Source of the DNA: Cryobacterium sp. M96
GTDB taxonomy: Bacteria; Actinomycetota; Actinomycetes; Actinomycetales; Microbacteriaceae
Reading direction: 5' to 3'
Length of the DNA: 64,000 nt
Assembly: GCF_002929845.1 (NCBI RefSeq)
Contig: NZ_PJJS01000048.1
Span: forward strand, 56,840-120,839
The translations under genes and the position numbers were made by a program. Under the pieces are notes generated by a model that ran no database searches, was not told where the DNA came from, and saw only the letters and a list, made by a program, of their open reading frames with translations. This document shows, piece after piece, positions 38,514 to 46,416 of this stretch; position 1 is the first letter of the stretch, and each line of letters opens with the position of its first letter.

Positions 38514-38654
38514 CCTGATCTCGTGGGTGAGTACCTCTCTCGTGGACCGCGGGCCCGCATGCGGCAGCAGAGTTTCCGTCTCGCTCAGGTGTGATTTACC
38601 TCCTCTTGGCCGGCTGGACGGCCTATTTTCGCGTCATGCACTTCCCGGTCAGCT

Positions 38655-38680
38655 GGCGCAGTTCCGCTTCAACGTGGAGC
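38655..38680 (+). repeat. ychF 3'-end repeat, copy A
   Basis: CGCAGTTCCGCTTCAACGTG matches the ychF end in the reading AQFRFNV but continues EPAD before a stop. Use of CGC for arginine, as in copies D and E, differs from AGG in the resident ychF, so the copy is not a simple local duplication. Confidence 0.6.
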
Positions 38681-38768
38681 CCGCAGACTAATAGACCCGG
38701 GACGACTCTCGCGATGGGCGCAGCAGCCGGCGGGGTTGGGCAGACCCTTTCACGGGGTGTGTGGCGGC

Positions 38769-39515
38769 TCAGGCCCCTGAATCCACCGAGGGGACATAGA
38801 AGTGGGTGATCGGCCCGAGTGGATCGTCGGCGATGAGGACGACTGACAATGTGCGGTCTTGTCGGTCTGATGATGGCGTGCAGGGTGGAAGTGAAACATG
38901 ACCCACGACGATGCGGAGCTGGAGCGGGTCATCCGTGGGCTGGCCAAGCGAAGAGATGTTCCACGAGGAATCGGGATACTGGGCTTCAAGTTCAGCGGCG
39001 TTGTCTCCGACGGCGATTCCGTCGACTGTGCCGATGTGGACCCCGTTCACGGTCTCGGCTGACACTGCGAAAGTGGTGTTCGGGCAACGAGGTGCATTCG
39101 GGCTATCCCAATCCCGATCCCAATCCTGCACGACAAAATCGGCCCAGGAGTAGGTGATTCTCGGATGCCGCTCGTCGCCCAAGGTATCGAATATTGGCGC
39201 GCTGCCCAGGGCCAACGAAAGTGCAGGGACCAACTCGCTGGCGGGCTGGAAATAGTCGAATGTGGACAGGGCATTGCCCGATGCATCCCGCAGCTCGATC
39301 GACGTCGCACTGAGGAAGATGTCCGTCACTTCGGCTGGATCGGGCGGCGACACCGATTGAGTTGGTGTCGGTGCCGCCGTGGGCATTGCCGTCGGGCTGG
39401 GAGTGCGGGGGATAGGAACTGCTAGACCAGAACAGCCGGTCAGCAGCACCGCGCCAAAAGCGAGGAGCAGGGCTGAGAGGACTGCGCCCACACCAGACAC
39501 GCCGTGATCGGCCAT
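38769..39515 (-). CDS. Lipoprotein of unknown function, accessory family member 1
   Basis: A 248-residue lipoprotein with a signal peptide ending in LLTGCSG, a Thr/Pro-rich linker, then a globular domain. The domain shares DASGNALSTFDYFQPA, VHIGTVDGIAVGDNAAE and ADDPLGPITHFYVPS with the product at 41597-42325 and, more weakly, with that at 40651-41382. The ATG at 39513-39515 has GGGGGAAAA upstream. No family name is recognised. It lies between copies A and B of the ychF-end repeat, pointing back toward ychF. Confidence 0.75.
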   Translation of the reverse strand: MADHGVSGVGAVLSALLLAFGAVLLTGCSGLAVPIPRTPSPTAMPTAAPTPTQSVSPPDPAEVTDIFLSATSIELRDASGNALSTFDYFQPASELVPALSLALGSAPIFDTLGDERHPRITYSWADFVVQDWDRDWDSPNAPRCPNTTFAVSAETVNGVHIGTVDGIAVGDNAAELEAQYPDSSWNISSLGQPTDDPLQLRIVVGHVSLPPCTPSSDRQDRTLSVVLIADDPLGPITHFYVPSVDSGA

Positions 39516-39636
39516 GGTTTTCCCCCAGAGTCATCGGACGCATAGCGCCCTCGGTACATCGTTACACAGACGATCAGATATTCCTCAGGAGTGGGTTGGT
39601 GTTGCCGTTTCAAGGTAACGTTCTTTGGTTCCGAAA

Positions 39637-39664
39637 CGTGGTGGAGTTCAGGTTCAATGTATAG
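39637..39664 (+). repeat. ychF 3'-end repeat, copy B
   Basis: The 28 bases differ from the end of ychF at two positions only, and both changes are silent (AAC to AAT, GTC to GTA), so the reading VVEFRFNV-stop is kept. Silent-only change points to descent from a functional ychF gene end. Confidence 0.8.
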
Positions 39665-39717
39665 GCTCTAGCTCCTCGCGTTAGTCATCGAAGCAGCAGC
39701 AATCGAAGGAGACCATC

Positions 39718-40392
39718 GTGCCTGTCATCGTCATCATCGGAGCCGGACCGGGACTCGGAGCAGCAGTTGCGCGAAGGTTCGGGCGCGAGGGCTTCTCAAT
39801 TGCCCTGATCGCCAGAAACCAGTCGAAACTAGACGCTATGGCAGCCGAGCTCACCGCTGCCGGCTTCACCGCGAGTGCTTACCCTGCTGATGTCCGCACG
39901 CCGGCGTCGCTCGAAGCTGCCCTTAAGCGTGCCGCGGCAGAGCTTGGGCCCATCACCGCGCTGCAGTACAGTCCGCTCCCATCGCGCGACTACCTGAAGC
40001 CGGTGCTTGAGATGACTCCCGAGCTGGCGCTAGAGGCCCTGCAGTTCTCGACCCTCGGACTCATCCACGCGGTGCGTACGGTGCTCCCAGCAATGCGGCA
40101 GGCAGGAAGCGGCAGCATCATCATGATCAACGGCGGAACCTCGGTGAAGGCCCGCGCTGACTTCGCAGGTACATCGGTCGCCTTCCCGGCTGAGAGCGCC
40201 TACGGCGAGATGCTCCACGACGCGCTCGCGGGTGAGGGAGTCCGTGTCAGCCAACTCGTGATCCCAGGAGGCATTCCTCAGCTTCAGCTTGCCAACGGCA
40301 TCGACGGCGTCGCCGATCGGATTTGGGACCTCCACGCCGTTGCCGGACCATTTCGAACAATGCTCATCCCGCTTGAGGAAGGCAGAGAGTAG
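39718..40392 (+). CDS. Short-chain dehydrogenase/reductase family protein
   Basis: A 224-residue Rossmann-fold protein. IIGAGPGLGAAVARRFGREG is the nucleotide-binding glycine motif, ARNQSKLDAMAAEL the helix that selects the cofactor, and YPADVRTPASL the acidic loop. The catalytic region is unusual: where Ser...Tyr-x-x-x-Lys is expected, it reads GGTSVKARADF then PAESAYGEMLHDAL, so the tyrosine is present but the lysine is not. It may be a reductase with altered chemistry. The GTG start has GAAGGAG upstream. It fills the module between ychF-end copies B and C. Confidence 0.75.
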   Translation: MPVIVIIGAGPGLGAAVARRFGREGFSIALIARNQSKLDAMAAELTAAGFTASAYPADVRTPASLEAALKRAAAELGPITALQYSPLPSRDYLKPVLEMTPELALEALQFSTLGLIHAVRTVLPAMRQAGSGSIIMINGGTSVKARADFAGTSVAFPAESAYGEMLHDALAGEGVRVSQLVIPGGIPQLQLANGIDGVADRIWDLHAVAGPFRTMLIPLEEGRE

Positions 40393-40480
40393 GGGGCACT
40401 ACGCTGCTGGCAGCGACGATGCGGAGACAGCCAGGAGGGCGCGAAACGTGGCTCTAAAGGTCGCTCCGCGATGCCACTCC

Positions 40481-40503
40481 GTGGATTTCGCTTCAACGTG
40501 TAG
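40481..40503 (+). repeat. ychF 3'-end repeat, copy C
   Basis: GTGGATTTCGCTTCAACGTG then TAG. It aligns with the ychF end after allowing one deleted base; with that base restored it would read VDFRFNV-stop. Followed by CCCGCTCC, similar to the CCCG after copy A. Confidence 0.6.
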
Positions 40504-40650
40504 CCCGCTCCGGGTTGGGCATGACAACGGTCGAGAGTCTGTATCCGTCCGACCTGGTGCGGGAAGTGGGACACAACGTCATGTCTGCGGCGTGCGTCGA
40601 GGACGAGGCAGGTGAGTTGATTCAGCTCGTCCCGACGTTTGAGGGCGCGG

Positions 40651-41382
40651 CTATGTTAGCGAGAACAAGTCGGTGGGGGCGAGGATTTTTTCGATGATGC
40701 CGGTGTCTCGGCCGGTGAAACCGATCACGCCGTAGGTCATTGGCAGTCCGTAATCCGGAATCGCGCCTGAGAATGACGACGGCATGTCGAGGGTGACAGA
40801 GTCGATCCCGAAGGTTTCGTCAAAATGCACTTGATCGGCAGGCTTGCCGTCAGCTGCTGACTCGAAGTCCTGCCCGGTCTGGTTGCCGTTGACATCCTCA
40901 ATGGCGACACCGTTGGTGGCCATGGTTCCGGATGCCCTGACCTGAAAGGCGGGGTTGTACGGGCCCGGCCGCGGATCGAAGTCTGCGTCAGGACGGTTCA
41001 CCCCAATCGTGAAGCCGTCCCATTCCGTGAGTTCGGTCCTTGGGTAGTGGGAGGACTCTTCCACCGATTCTGACGTCGGCTCGCCGAGAAGGCCCCTGAG
41101 TACGGCCACAGCTGCATCCCCATCGCTCTGATAGTTAAGCGATGCGAGGACCGTGCCGTCGGCTGTGACGATATCGGTGGCTTCGGCGCCGATGATTATG
41201 GTTGCCGGCAGCGCGGCAGGTGTCGCCGATGGAGTGGGTTCCGGTGTGGGTGTTACCGTGGCGGTCGCGACCGGTGTCGGTGACGATGCGGCGACATCGC
41301 CTTCGACCTGGTCGGTGCTGCATGCGGCAAGGGTGAGCAAAGCGGCGGCCACAATGGCGGTCAGAGCCAGCGGTCGGCGCAT
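40651..41382 (-). CDS. Lipoprotein of unknown function, accessory family member 2
   Basis: The 243-residue lipoprotein has a signal peptide ending LTLAACST, a Thr/Pro-rich linker, and a domain beginning IIIGAEATDIVTADGTVLAS. The arrangement (TADGTVLASLNYQSDGDAAV then LRGLLGEPTSE) parallels the DASG-LSTFDYFQPA-ELV-GSAP order of the two neighbouring lipoproteins, so it is a more distant relative. The ATG at 41380-41382 has GGAAGA upstream. Function unknown. Confidence 0.75.
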   Translation of the reverse strand: MRRPLALTAIVAAALLTLAACSTDQVEGDVAASSPTPVATATVTPTPEPTPSATPAALPATIIIGAEATDIVTADGTVLASLNYQSDGDAAVAVLRGLLGEPTSESVEESSHYPRTELTEWDGFTIGVNRPDADFDPRPGPYNPAFQVRASGTMATNGVAIEDVNGNQTGQDFESAADGKPADQVHFDETFGIDSVTLDMPSSFSGAIPDYGLPMTYGVIGFTGRDTGIIEKILAPTDLFSLT

Positions 41383-41596
41383 TACAAAGTCTTCCAGGTG
41401 TTGATGTTGGGGCCTGGTCGGAGCCTACTTCTTCCCCGCGCGGCTTCGGTCGATTCAGGGCTCCGGGGCATAGCCTCCGTTCATTCACGCTTCCCCAGAA
41501 GAGGTCACTCGCAGTGATAGGAACCTCACTTACAGAGACTCTGGCTCCCGGAGCCTCACCGCGAGATACTGTGTCCTCTCACCAAGAGTGTGGACC

Positions 41597-42325
41597 TCAC
41601 ACGCCCCAGTTCGGGGAGGGGGAGCGGAATTCGGTGATAGGGCCGAGTGGGTCGGCGGCGATGAGCCAGACTGAAAACGTCAGTTCTGACAGGGAGTCCA
41701 AGGGTGGGAGCGGCACTAGACCAACGAAGATGTCGCGTCTGCTGCCTTGTGGGCGCGCTGTGTCGGGGTGTCGTGCCGCGATCTCGGCGGCATCATCTCC
41801 AACAGCGATTCCGTCGACGGTGCTGATCTGAACACCGTTCACGGCGGACGAGGAAACCTTCACCCAGGTGTTCGGTTCATGTGGTGACGTCCCGCCTGGC
41901 ACACCATCCACGAGGACGAAATCGCCGTCCCATGGAGTAGGCGACTCAGAGCCCGTAGGCAGGATATCGCCCCAGATGTAATTGGTTCCCGGAGGCACCT
42001 CGCTGCCGCCCTCGAAGTGCTCTGAGGTAGGTGCGCTTCCGAAAGCCGTGGACAGACCGGCAACCAACTCGCCGGCAGGTTGAAAATAATCGAACGTGGA
42101 CAGGGTCGTGCCGGACGCGTCTCGAAGTCCGATCGACGCTGCAGTGATGAGGAGGTCCGTCACAGGGGCCGGAGCTGACGGATGCGCCGCTTCAGTGCGG
42201 CCCGGCGTTGGCGTTGCCGTCGGGCTTTCGCCGCCGAGGACGGGACCCGGTGGGCCGGAACATCCGGTCAGAAACAGAGCTGCCAGCGCTCTGCCGAACT
42301 TATCTGGCACCCCGTGAACGGTCAT
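41597..42325 (-). CDS. Lipoprotein of unknown function, accessory family member 3
   Basis: The 242-residue protein starts at ATG 42323-42325, preceded by GGGGGAAGT; a longer upstream frame lacks a ribosome site. The signal peptide ends LFLTGCSG. The domain shares SIGLRDASGTTLSTFDYFQ, VQISTVDGIAVGDDAAE and ADPLGPITEF with member 1, so the two are clear paralogues about half identical in their conserved blocks. It lies in the module ended by ychF-end copy D. Confidence 0.75.
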   Translation of the reverse strand: MTVHGVPDKFGRALAALFLTGCSGPPGPVLGGESPTATPTPGRTEAAHPSAPAPVTDLLITAASIGLRDASGTTLSTFDYFQPAGELVAGLSTAFGSAPTSEHFEGGSEVPPGTNYIWGDILPTGSESPTPWDGDFVLVDGVPGGTSPHEPNTWVKVSSSAVNGVQISTVDGIAVGDDAAEIAARHPDTARPQGSRRDIFVGLVPLPPLDSLSELTFSVWLIAADPLGPITEFRSPSPNWGV

Positions 42326-42430
42326 ACTTCCCCCGATGTCGCCTTGGATCTGACTGCAGTCGGGACATCGTTGCACAAATTACGTGTCGGCGGCCTTCGT
42401 GGGCGGGGCCATGTCTTTCGGTGACGGAAT

Positions 42431-42457
42431 GCGGTGAAGTTCCGCTTCACCGTCTAG
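42431..42457 (+). repeat. ychF 3'-end repeat, copy D
   Basis: GCGGTGAAGTTCCGCTTCAC then CGTCTAG reads AVKFRFTV-stop. It is followed by about 80 further bases that match the sequence after the true ychF gene, including the 70-bp palindrome. Confidence 0.75.
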
Positions 42458-42470
42458 CCGAGTTCCGGCC

Positions 42471-42540
42471 GCAACTGTTTCCGTTTCGGACAATTGTGGC
42501 CGGTGCACGGGGCGCAGTTGTCCGTTCCGGCATCAGTTGC
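42471..42540. repeat. 70-bp palindrome, copy 2
   Basis: GCAACTGTTTCCGTTTCGGA at the left and its approximate inverse ending CAGTTGC at the right; same length and layout as 38444-38513. It begins 13 bases after the stop-like TAG of copy D. Confidence 0.75.
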
Positions 42541-42638
42541 GATGGCGAAGCTCGTTGCACTCGAGCGAGTCGTGATGGTCTTCCTTGGCTTGGCCGGCTG
42601 AGTTATCTGGTACTCGTAATGTGTTTTCGTGCGGTGAT

Positions 42639-42665
42639 GCGGTGGAGTTCCGCTTCAACGTCCAG
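42639..42665 (+). repeat. ychF 3'-end repeat, copy E
   Basis: GCGGTGGAGTTCCGCTTCAA then CGTCCAG reads AVEFRFNV with the stop changed to CAG. It is preceded by TTGGCCGGCTG and TTTTCG, which also precede copy A, so D-to-E parallels ychF-to-A as a diverged direct repeat. Confidence 0.7.
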
Positions 42666-43148
42666 CGCGTTGCGTGTGGCGTGTCGATCGACCGTGCCCG
42701 CGGTCGCGGTCGCCGAGATCGACAGGTCCGGTCGAGTTCCCCTGGTGTTGTGGGTCGATCTCGACCGCAGCCGGCGAACTCCGCTGCCAGCGCTCTCAGC
42801 GGGGCATCCGGCGCGTGAGAATTCGCGGTAGGCCTCGCTCGACGGAGCCGGCACGGTGGGGTGTGGCTAAATCAGGAGATCTGTCGCCCGGGGATGCCCC
42901 CAGACTGGTCTTTCAATGTGGATACCGCCGCGGGCCGGACAATTCTCCTGAATTAGCCACCGCGCGGGGCTCCCCGCTTCAGCAAATCGTGTTGCAGGGA
43001 ACGGGGAGATCCCTCGGCCGACACCTCGACTTCTCCGCGGACGAGCAACAGAATCGGGATCGGGGCCACGCTCGATGAACTCAAAACCGCGTAACCCGAC
43101 GCTCACGGACCAGAGCGACTGCTTCCGCCCCCTCAACCTTCCGCCCCC
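42666..43148. other. Intergenic stretch with inverted repeats and no gene
   Basis: No credible coding frame is seen. GAGATCGAC near 42717 and its inverse GTCGATCTC near 42757 form a small palindrome, and a larger one lies at 42863-42960. This is the boundary between the ychF-end array and the dehydrogenase pseudogene. Confidence 0.5.
42863..42960. repeat. 98-bp element with 23-base terminal inverted repeats
   Basis: GTGGCTAAATCAGGAGATCT at the left edge and the inverse of GTGGCTAATTCAGGAGAATT at the right; four mismatches in 23 bases. It has the form of a tiny non-autonomous transposon (MITE) or a palindromic repeat. No direct target repeats are obvious at its edges. Confidence 0.6.
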
Positions 43149-43917
43149 TCAACCGCCCGCGACGCACAGGATGACGTTGCCTCTCTTATGGCCGGCCTCG
43201 ACGAAACGGTGCGCCAGAGCGATGTCGGTCAGGTCGTACGTCCAATCGATGACCGCCAGGAACAGACCCGACTCGGCAAGGTCGACCAGGTGCGCGAGGG
43301 CATCCGCGGTGCTGTCGATGTTGCCCGCGACGACCCGCCTCCCGCTCCTCCTGGTGTGCCAGGCGGCCAGAAGCAGCCCCCCGGAGATCGGAAACGACGA
43401 GCAACAGGGCCCCGCCCGGAGTGAGGCACGCCGCAGCGCGTTCAAAGGGGGCGTTCCCGACGCAATCCATGATGACGTCGTAGGTTTGCCCCTCGAGCAG
43501 GAAATCCTCCGTTGTATAGTCGATCACCCGGTCGGCGCCGAGCGCGGTGACCAGCTCGCGGTTGGCGCCGCTGCACACACCGGTGACTCGCGCGCCCATC
43601 TGCTTGGCGAGCTGCACCGCCGCCGTGCACACGGCACCGGATGCGCCGTTCACGAGCACGGTGCTGCCCAATTTGATCGCGGTGCGACTGAAAAAAGCAT
43701 GGGCGGTGGTCCCGCCGGAGACGAGAGTCACGGCATCCGTGAAGGTCATGTTCCGTGGCTTCGCCGTGATCGCGCCATCCTGCGGGATGCAGACGTATTC
43801 CGCGTGCCCGCCGAATCGGCTGCCGAGCATCGCGATCGCCTCCCACCCGGCAACCTGCCCGGCAGAGGCGCCGAACTCGCTTGCAGTCGTCGAACTCGGC
43901 GCACAGACCCGCTGCAC
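43149..43917 (-). pseudogene. Broken zinc-type/quinone-oxidoreductase alcohol dehydrogenase
   Basis: On the minus strand the medium-chain dehydrogenase is recognisable from MLGSRFGGHAEYVCIPQDGA through VLVNGASGAVCTAAVQLAKQ (nucleotide site) to ALGADRVIDYTTEDF and GGALLLVVSDLRG. There the frame shifts at a run of six C at 43377-43382; in the next frame it continues LLLAAWHTRRSGRRVVAG to the normal end KRGNVILCVAGG. The first 80-90 residues of the family, before MLGSRFGG, are missing. Both defects make it non-functional. Confidence 0.8.
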
Positions 43918-43935
43918 CCGACCGGGTGACTGCGC

Positions 43936-44433
43936 TCACACGGCAGTTGGCAACGGGAACGTAGCGAGCACCGTGCGGCCGCTCGCCGCCGATCGGGGCG
44001 CCATGTCCACGAGGGCGATCTGGGTGAGAGCGAGCCGCTGGCCCTCGTGCACCCGGGCGCCGTTCTTGATCGTGATGTGGGCCCGGAAGCCGGGACCCGT
44101 GAACGCGGGCTCGTCGGGGATGGAGGCAAGCGGCCGCACAGCCTCGATGAGGGCGCGGTGCAACCGGGTCAGGCGTGGATCGTCCCCGACGAGCGTCACC
44201 GGCACGTCCTCGCGTCGGCCGAAGAGCGCGTCGGCACCCGCGACCGCCGTGAGGGCGGTGCGGTCGGATGCCGTGGCGGCGACGACGCCGGAAATGACAT
44301 CCGCGATGACGGATGCCGCGACATCCGTGTGAAAAGGGGGCAGCACGGTGATGTGCAATGGCCATTCCGACACCGGGAAGCTGTCGCCGGTGCTGAGCGC
44401 CGTGAGCGGGAGGACGACGACGAGGCGGGACAT
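43936..44433 (-). CDS. 2H phosphoesterase (2'-5' RNA ligase-like)
   Basis: A 165-residue protein with the two His-x-Thr motifs of the 2H superfamily: PLHITVLPPF and FRAHITIKNG, roughly 100 residues apart. Members open or close cyclic phosphates on RNA or nucleotides. Start at ATG 44431-44433, six bases after a TAGACT hexamer on its own strand (44440-44445), fits a leaderless transcript. It is divergent from the HhH-GPD gene with a very short shared promoter. Confidence 0.75.
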   Translation of the reverse strand: MSRLVVVLPLTALSTGDSFPVSEWPLHITVLPPFHTDVAASVIADVISGVVAATASDRTALTAVAGADALFGRREDVPVTLVGDDPRLTRLHRALIEAVRPLASIPDEPAFTGPGFRAHITIKNGARVHEGQRLALTQIALVDMAPRSAASGRTVLATFPLPTAV

Positions 44434-44480
44434 CCGCCGAGTCTAGGGGAGTCCCGCCGGCGCGCCGCCGGTGGCACAAT
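44434..44480. promoter_or_regulatory. Compact divergent promoter for two leaderless genes
   Basis: TAGACT on the minus strand (44440-44445) is six bases from the 2H-phosphoesterase ATG, and CACAAT on the plus strand (44475-44480) is six bases from the HhH-GPD ATG. Only 29 bases separate the two -10 boxes, so the -35 regions must overlap and the polymerases probably compete. Confidence 0.5.
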
Positions 44481-44486
44481 GGGCGC

Positions 44487-45056
44487 ATGATTCTGCACCT
44501 CACCGGCGACGACGCCGCCGACGCCCTGCTCAGTGATGACCCCTTCGCGCTCCTCCTCGGGATGCTGCTGGATCAGCAGATCGCGATGGAGACCGCGTTC
44601 GCCGGTCCGGCCAAGATCCGCGACCGGATCGGCACGCTCAATCCGGCGACCATCGCCGGCTTCGACGCCGACGCACTCGTCGAGGTGTTCCGGGCCACGC
44701 CGGCCGTGCACCGCTATCCGGGCTCGATGGCCGCTCGCACGCAGACCCTCGCGGGTGTGATCGCCTCAGACTGGAGGGGTGATGCGTCCGCCCTGTGGAC
44801 CGCCGACTCCCCGGACGGCGCCGAGATCCTGCGGCGCCTGAAAGCGCTCCCGGGATTCGGCGAGCAGAAGGCGAAGATCTTCCTGGCCCTGCTCGGCAAG
44901 CGTCAGGGGCTCGTCGCGGAGGGCTGGCGCGAGGCCTCCGAGCCCTATGGCGAGAACGGCTCGTTCCGGTCCGTCGCCGACATTGTCGACCCCGAATCGC
45001 TGACCCGGGTGCGGGAAACCAAGCGCGCGGCAAAGGCCGCGGTCAAGAAGGGGTAG
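44487..45056 (+). CDS. HhH-GPD-type base excision repair protein
   Basis: A 189-residue protein with the helix-hairpin-helix of the endonuclease III/MutY superfamily: RLKALPGFGEQKAKIFLALL. The start FALLLGMLLDQQIAMETAFA is the conserved N-terminal helix. The catalytic lysine or aspartate of the GPD loop is not obvious, and no iron-sulfur cysteines are present, as is normal for this short actinobacterial branch. The ATG at 44487 fits a leaderless transcript. Confidence 0.8.
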   Translation: MILHLTGDDAADALLSDDPFALLLGMLLDQQIAMETAFAGPAKIRDRIGTLNPATIAGFDADALVEVFRATPAVHRYPGSMAARTQTLAGVIASDWRGDASALWTADSPDGAEILRRLKALPGFGEQKAKIFLALLGKRQGLVAEGWREASEPYGENGSFRSVADIVDPESLTRVRETKRAAKAAVKKG

Positions 45057-45058
45057 TC

Positions 45059-45142
45059 ATGGTGCGTCTGCTGATTCGCACGGCCATCTTCATCGGCTTG
45101 GGCGCGGCCGGCCTGGTGTCGACCAGGTCACCGAGCGTGTAG
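45059..45142 (+). pseudogene. Truncated small membrane protein
   Basis: The 27-residue frame MVRLLIRTAIFIGLGAAGLV begins two bases after the preceding stop and looks like the first helix of a small membrane protein that follows this glycosylase gene in relatives (by recollection). It stops soon after the helix. It may be a remnant cut off when the rhodopsin pair arrived. Confidence 0.35.
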
Positions 45143-45457
45143 CGGCTGCGCGCCATCCGCAACCACCTGCTCAAGCACCACGCTGTCAGGCGAGGGGTGT
45201 TCACCGACGTGGCGCGTACCGGATCGGCCGACCCCCTGCCGGAGAACCCGCTCTTCCGTGCTCCGAGGGGCCGTCATCTGTCTTCCTGCTATTGACCTTT
45301 TGACTGGGGGCATACTCTATGCAAAGATTCAGGAAACTCGTACTAAATTTTTAGACAGCAGTCAGCTAGGCAGTTAAATGACTGATCAATCAATAAACAC
45401 AGCAAAGCTCTACAGCACGGCTCTTTCCTGTTCTTTCTCGCTTATTCGGAGGACAAC
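45143..45457 (+). promoter_or_regulatory. Leader of the rhodopsin gene, A/T-rich
   Basis: No gene is seen. From about 45290 to 45440 the base composition falls well below that of the flanks. TTGACC at 45292-45297 and TTGACT at 45300-45305 are candidate -35 boxes, with CATACTCTATGC about 10 bases on and TACTAA at 45341 as candidate -10 boxes. GGAGGA at 45448-45453 is the ribosome site of the rhodopsin. Confidence 0.45.
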
Positions 45458-46297
45458 GTGATTCCCGATTCCCTCACCCAGATTCAATACGACACCGTCT
45501 ACAACGTGTTCTCGCTCGTCATCGCGTCACAGCTGTTCACGTCGATCTTCATCATCATCTCGCTCAAGCGGGTCCTGCCCCGGTACCGTCAGGCGATGAC
45601 CGTCGCGGCCATCGTCTGTGCGATTGCCGCCTACCACTACTTCCGCATTTTCGACTCCTTCAAGGCGGCCTTCGTCACCGAGGCCATCGGCGGGGCGGGC
45701 AACTATGTGCAGGTCGCCGGGGAGTCCTTCAATGAGGGCTACCGCTACGTCGACTGGCTGCTCACGGTTCCCCTGCTGCTGCTCGAACTGATCGCGGTTC
45801 TCGCCCTGGCCCGCAAGGTGCAGACCAGTCTCCTGTACCGGCTCATTCCGGCTTCGGCCCTGATGATCATCCTCGGGTACCCCGGCGAGCTCAGCGGGGA
45901 CAACGGGGTGCGCGGAATCTTCGGTCTGCTCTCCACCATCCCGTTCGCATACATCCTCTATGTTCTGTTCATCGAACTGACCAAGTCCCTCGACCGCCAG
46001 CCGCGGAGTGTGCGCCGCACGATCAGCCAGCTGCGTCTGCTTCTGCTGCTGACCTGGGGTGTCTACCCGATCGCCTACCTACTGCCCATGCTTGGTATCG
46101 ACGGCTCGGATGCCTGGGTCGGCAAACAGATCGGATACTCGGTCGCCGACATCCTCGCCAAGGCCCTCTACGGTCTGATCATCTACCGGATCGCGCGGAT
46201 GAAATCGTTCGCGGATGACCCGGCGTTCGCACATCTTGAACTATCGGTCGATGAGGCCGAGGAGATCGCCGCCCCGGTGCACGTGCGGAACAAGTAG
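45458..46297 (+). CDS. Proton-pumping rhodopsin (xanthorhodopsin/proteorhodopsin type)
   Basis: A 279-residue seven-helix retinal protein that should pump protons outward in light. Helix C reads YRYVDWLLTVPLLLLELIAV: Asp99 proton acceptor, Thr103, and Glu110 proton donor, the DTE set of pumps. Leu107, at the tuning site, predicts green absorption. His60 in helix B is the partner of the acceptor. Lys235 in VADILAKALYG carries retinal. Gly156 in helix E, where other rhodopsins have a bulky residue, would leave room for a carotenoid antenna as in xanthorhodopsin. The GTG start has GGAGGA four bases upstream. No retinal synthesis gene is in the window. Confidence 0.95.
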   Translation: MIPDSLTQIQYDTVYNVFSLVIASQLFTSIFIIISLKRVLPRYRQAMTVAAIVCAIAAYHYFRIFDSFKAAFVTEAIGGAGNYVQVAGESFNEGYRYVDWLLTVPLLLLELIAVLALARKVQTSLLYRLIPASALMIILGYPGELSGDNGVRGIFGLLSTIPFAYILYVLFIELTKSLDRQPRSVRRTISQLRLLLLLTWGVYPIAYLLPMLGIDGSDAWVGKQIGYSVADILAKALYGLIIYRIARMKSFADDPAFAHLELSVDEAEEIAAPVHVRNK

Positions 46298-46327
46298 GCC
46301 TACCCGGCCACCTGCTCACCGCCAACA

Positions 46328-46372
46328 GGCCTGGGCCGATCCCGATCATTTTGATCGTGACCGGCCCAGGCC
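46328..46372 (+). terminator. Hairpin terminator of the rhodopsin gene
   Basis: GGCCTGGGCC and its exact inverse GGCCCAGGCC enclose an inner CGATCATTTTGATCG stem. It begins 31 bases past the rhodopsin stop and suggests that the next gene has its own promoter. Confidence 0.8.
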
Positions 46373-46416
46373 CGTTTCGCTTTCTGCTGCCCCTCAGGCA
46401 GGGTCTAAAATCAAGT

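Noticed and set aside
40515..40697. Short frame after ychF-end copy C (60 codons)
   Set aside because: It overlaps the end of a lipoprotein gene, has only a weak ribosome site and no recognisable feature. It could be real but cannot be supported.
45128..45313. Small minus-strand frame before the rhodopsin
   Set aside because: No ribosome site and no resemblance to a known protein; the stretch is probably untranslated remnant sequence.
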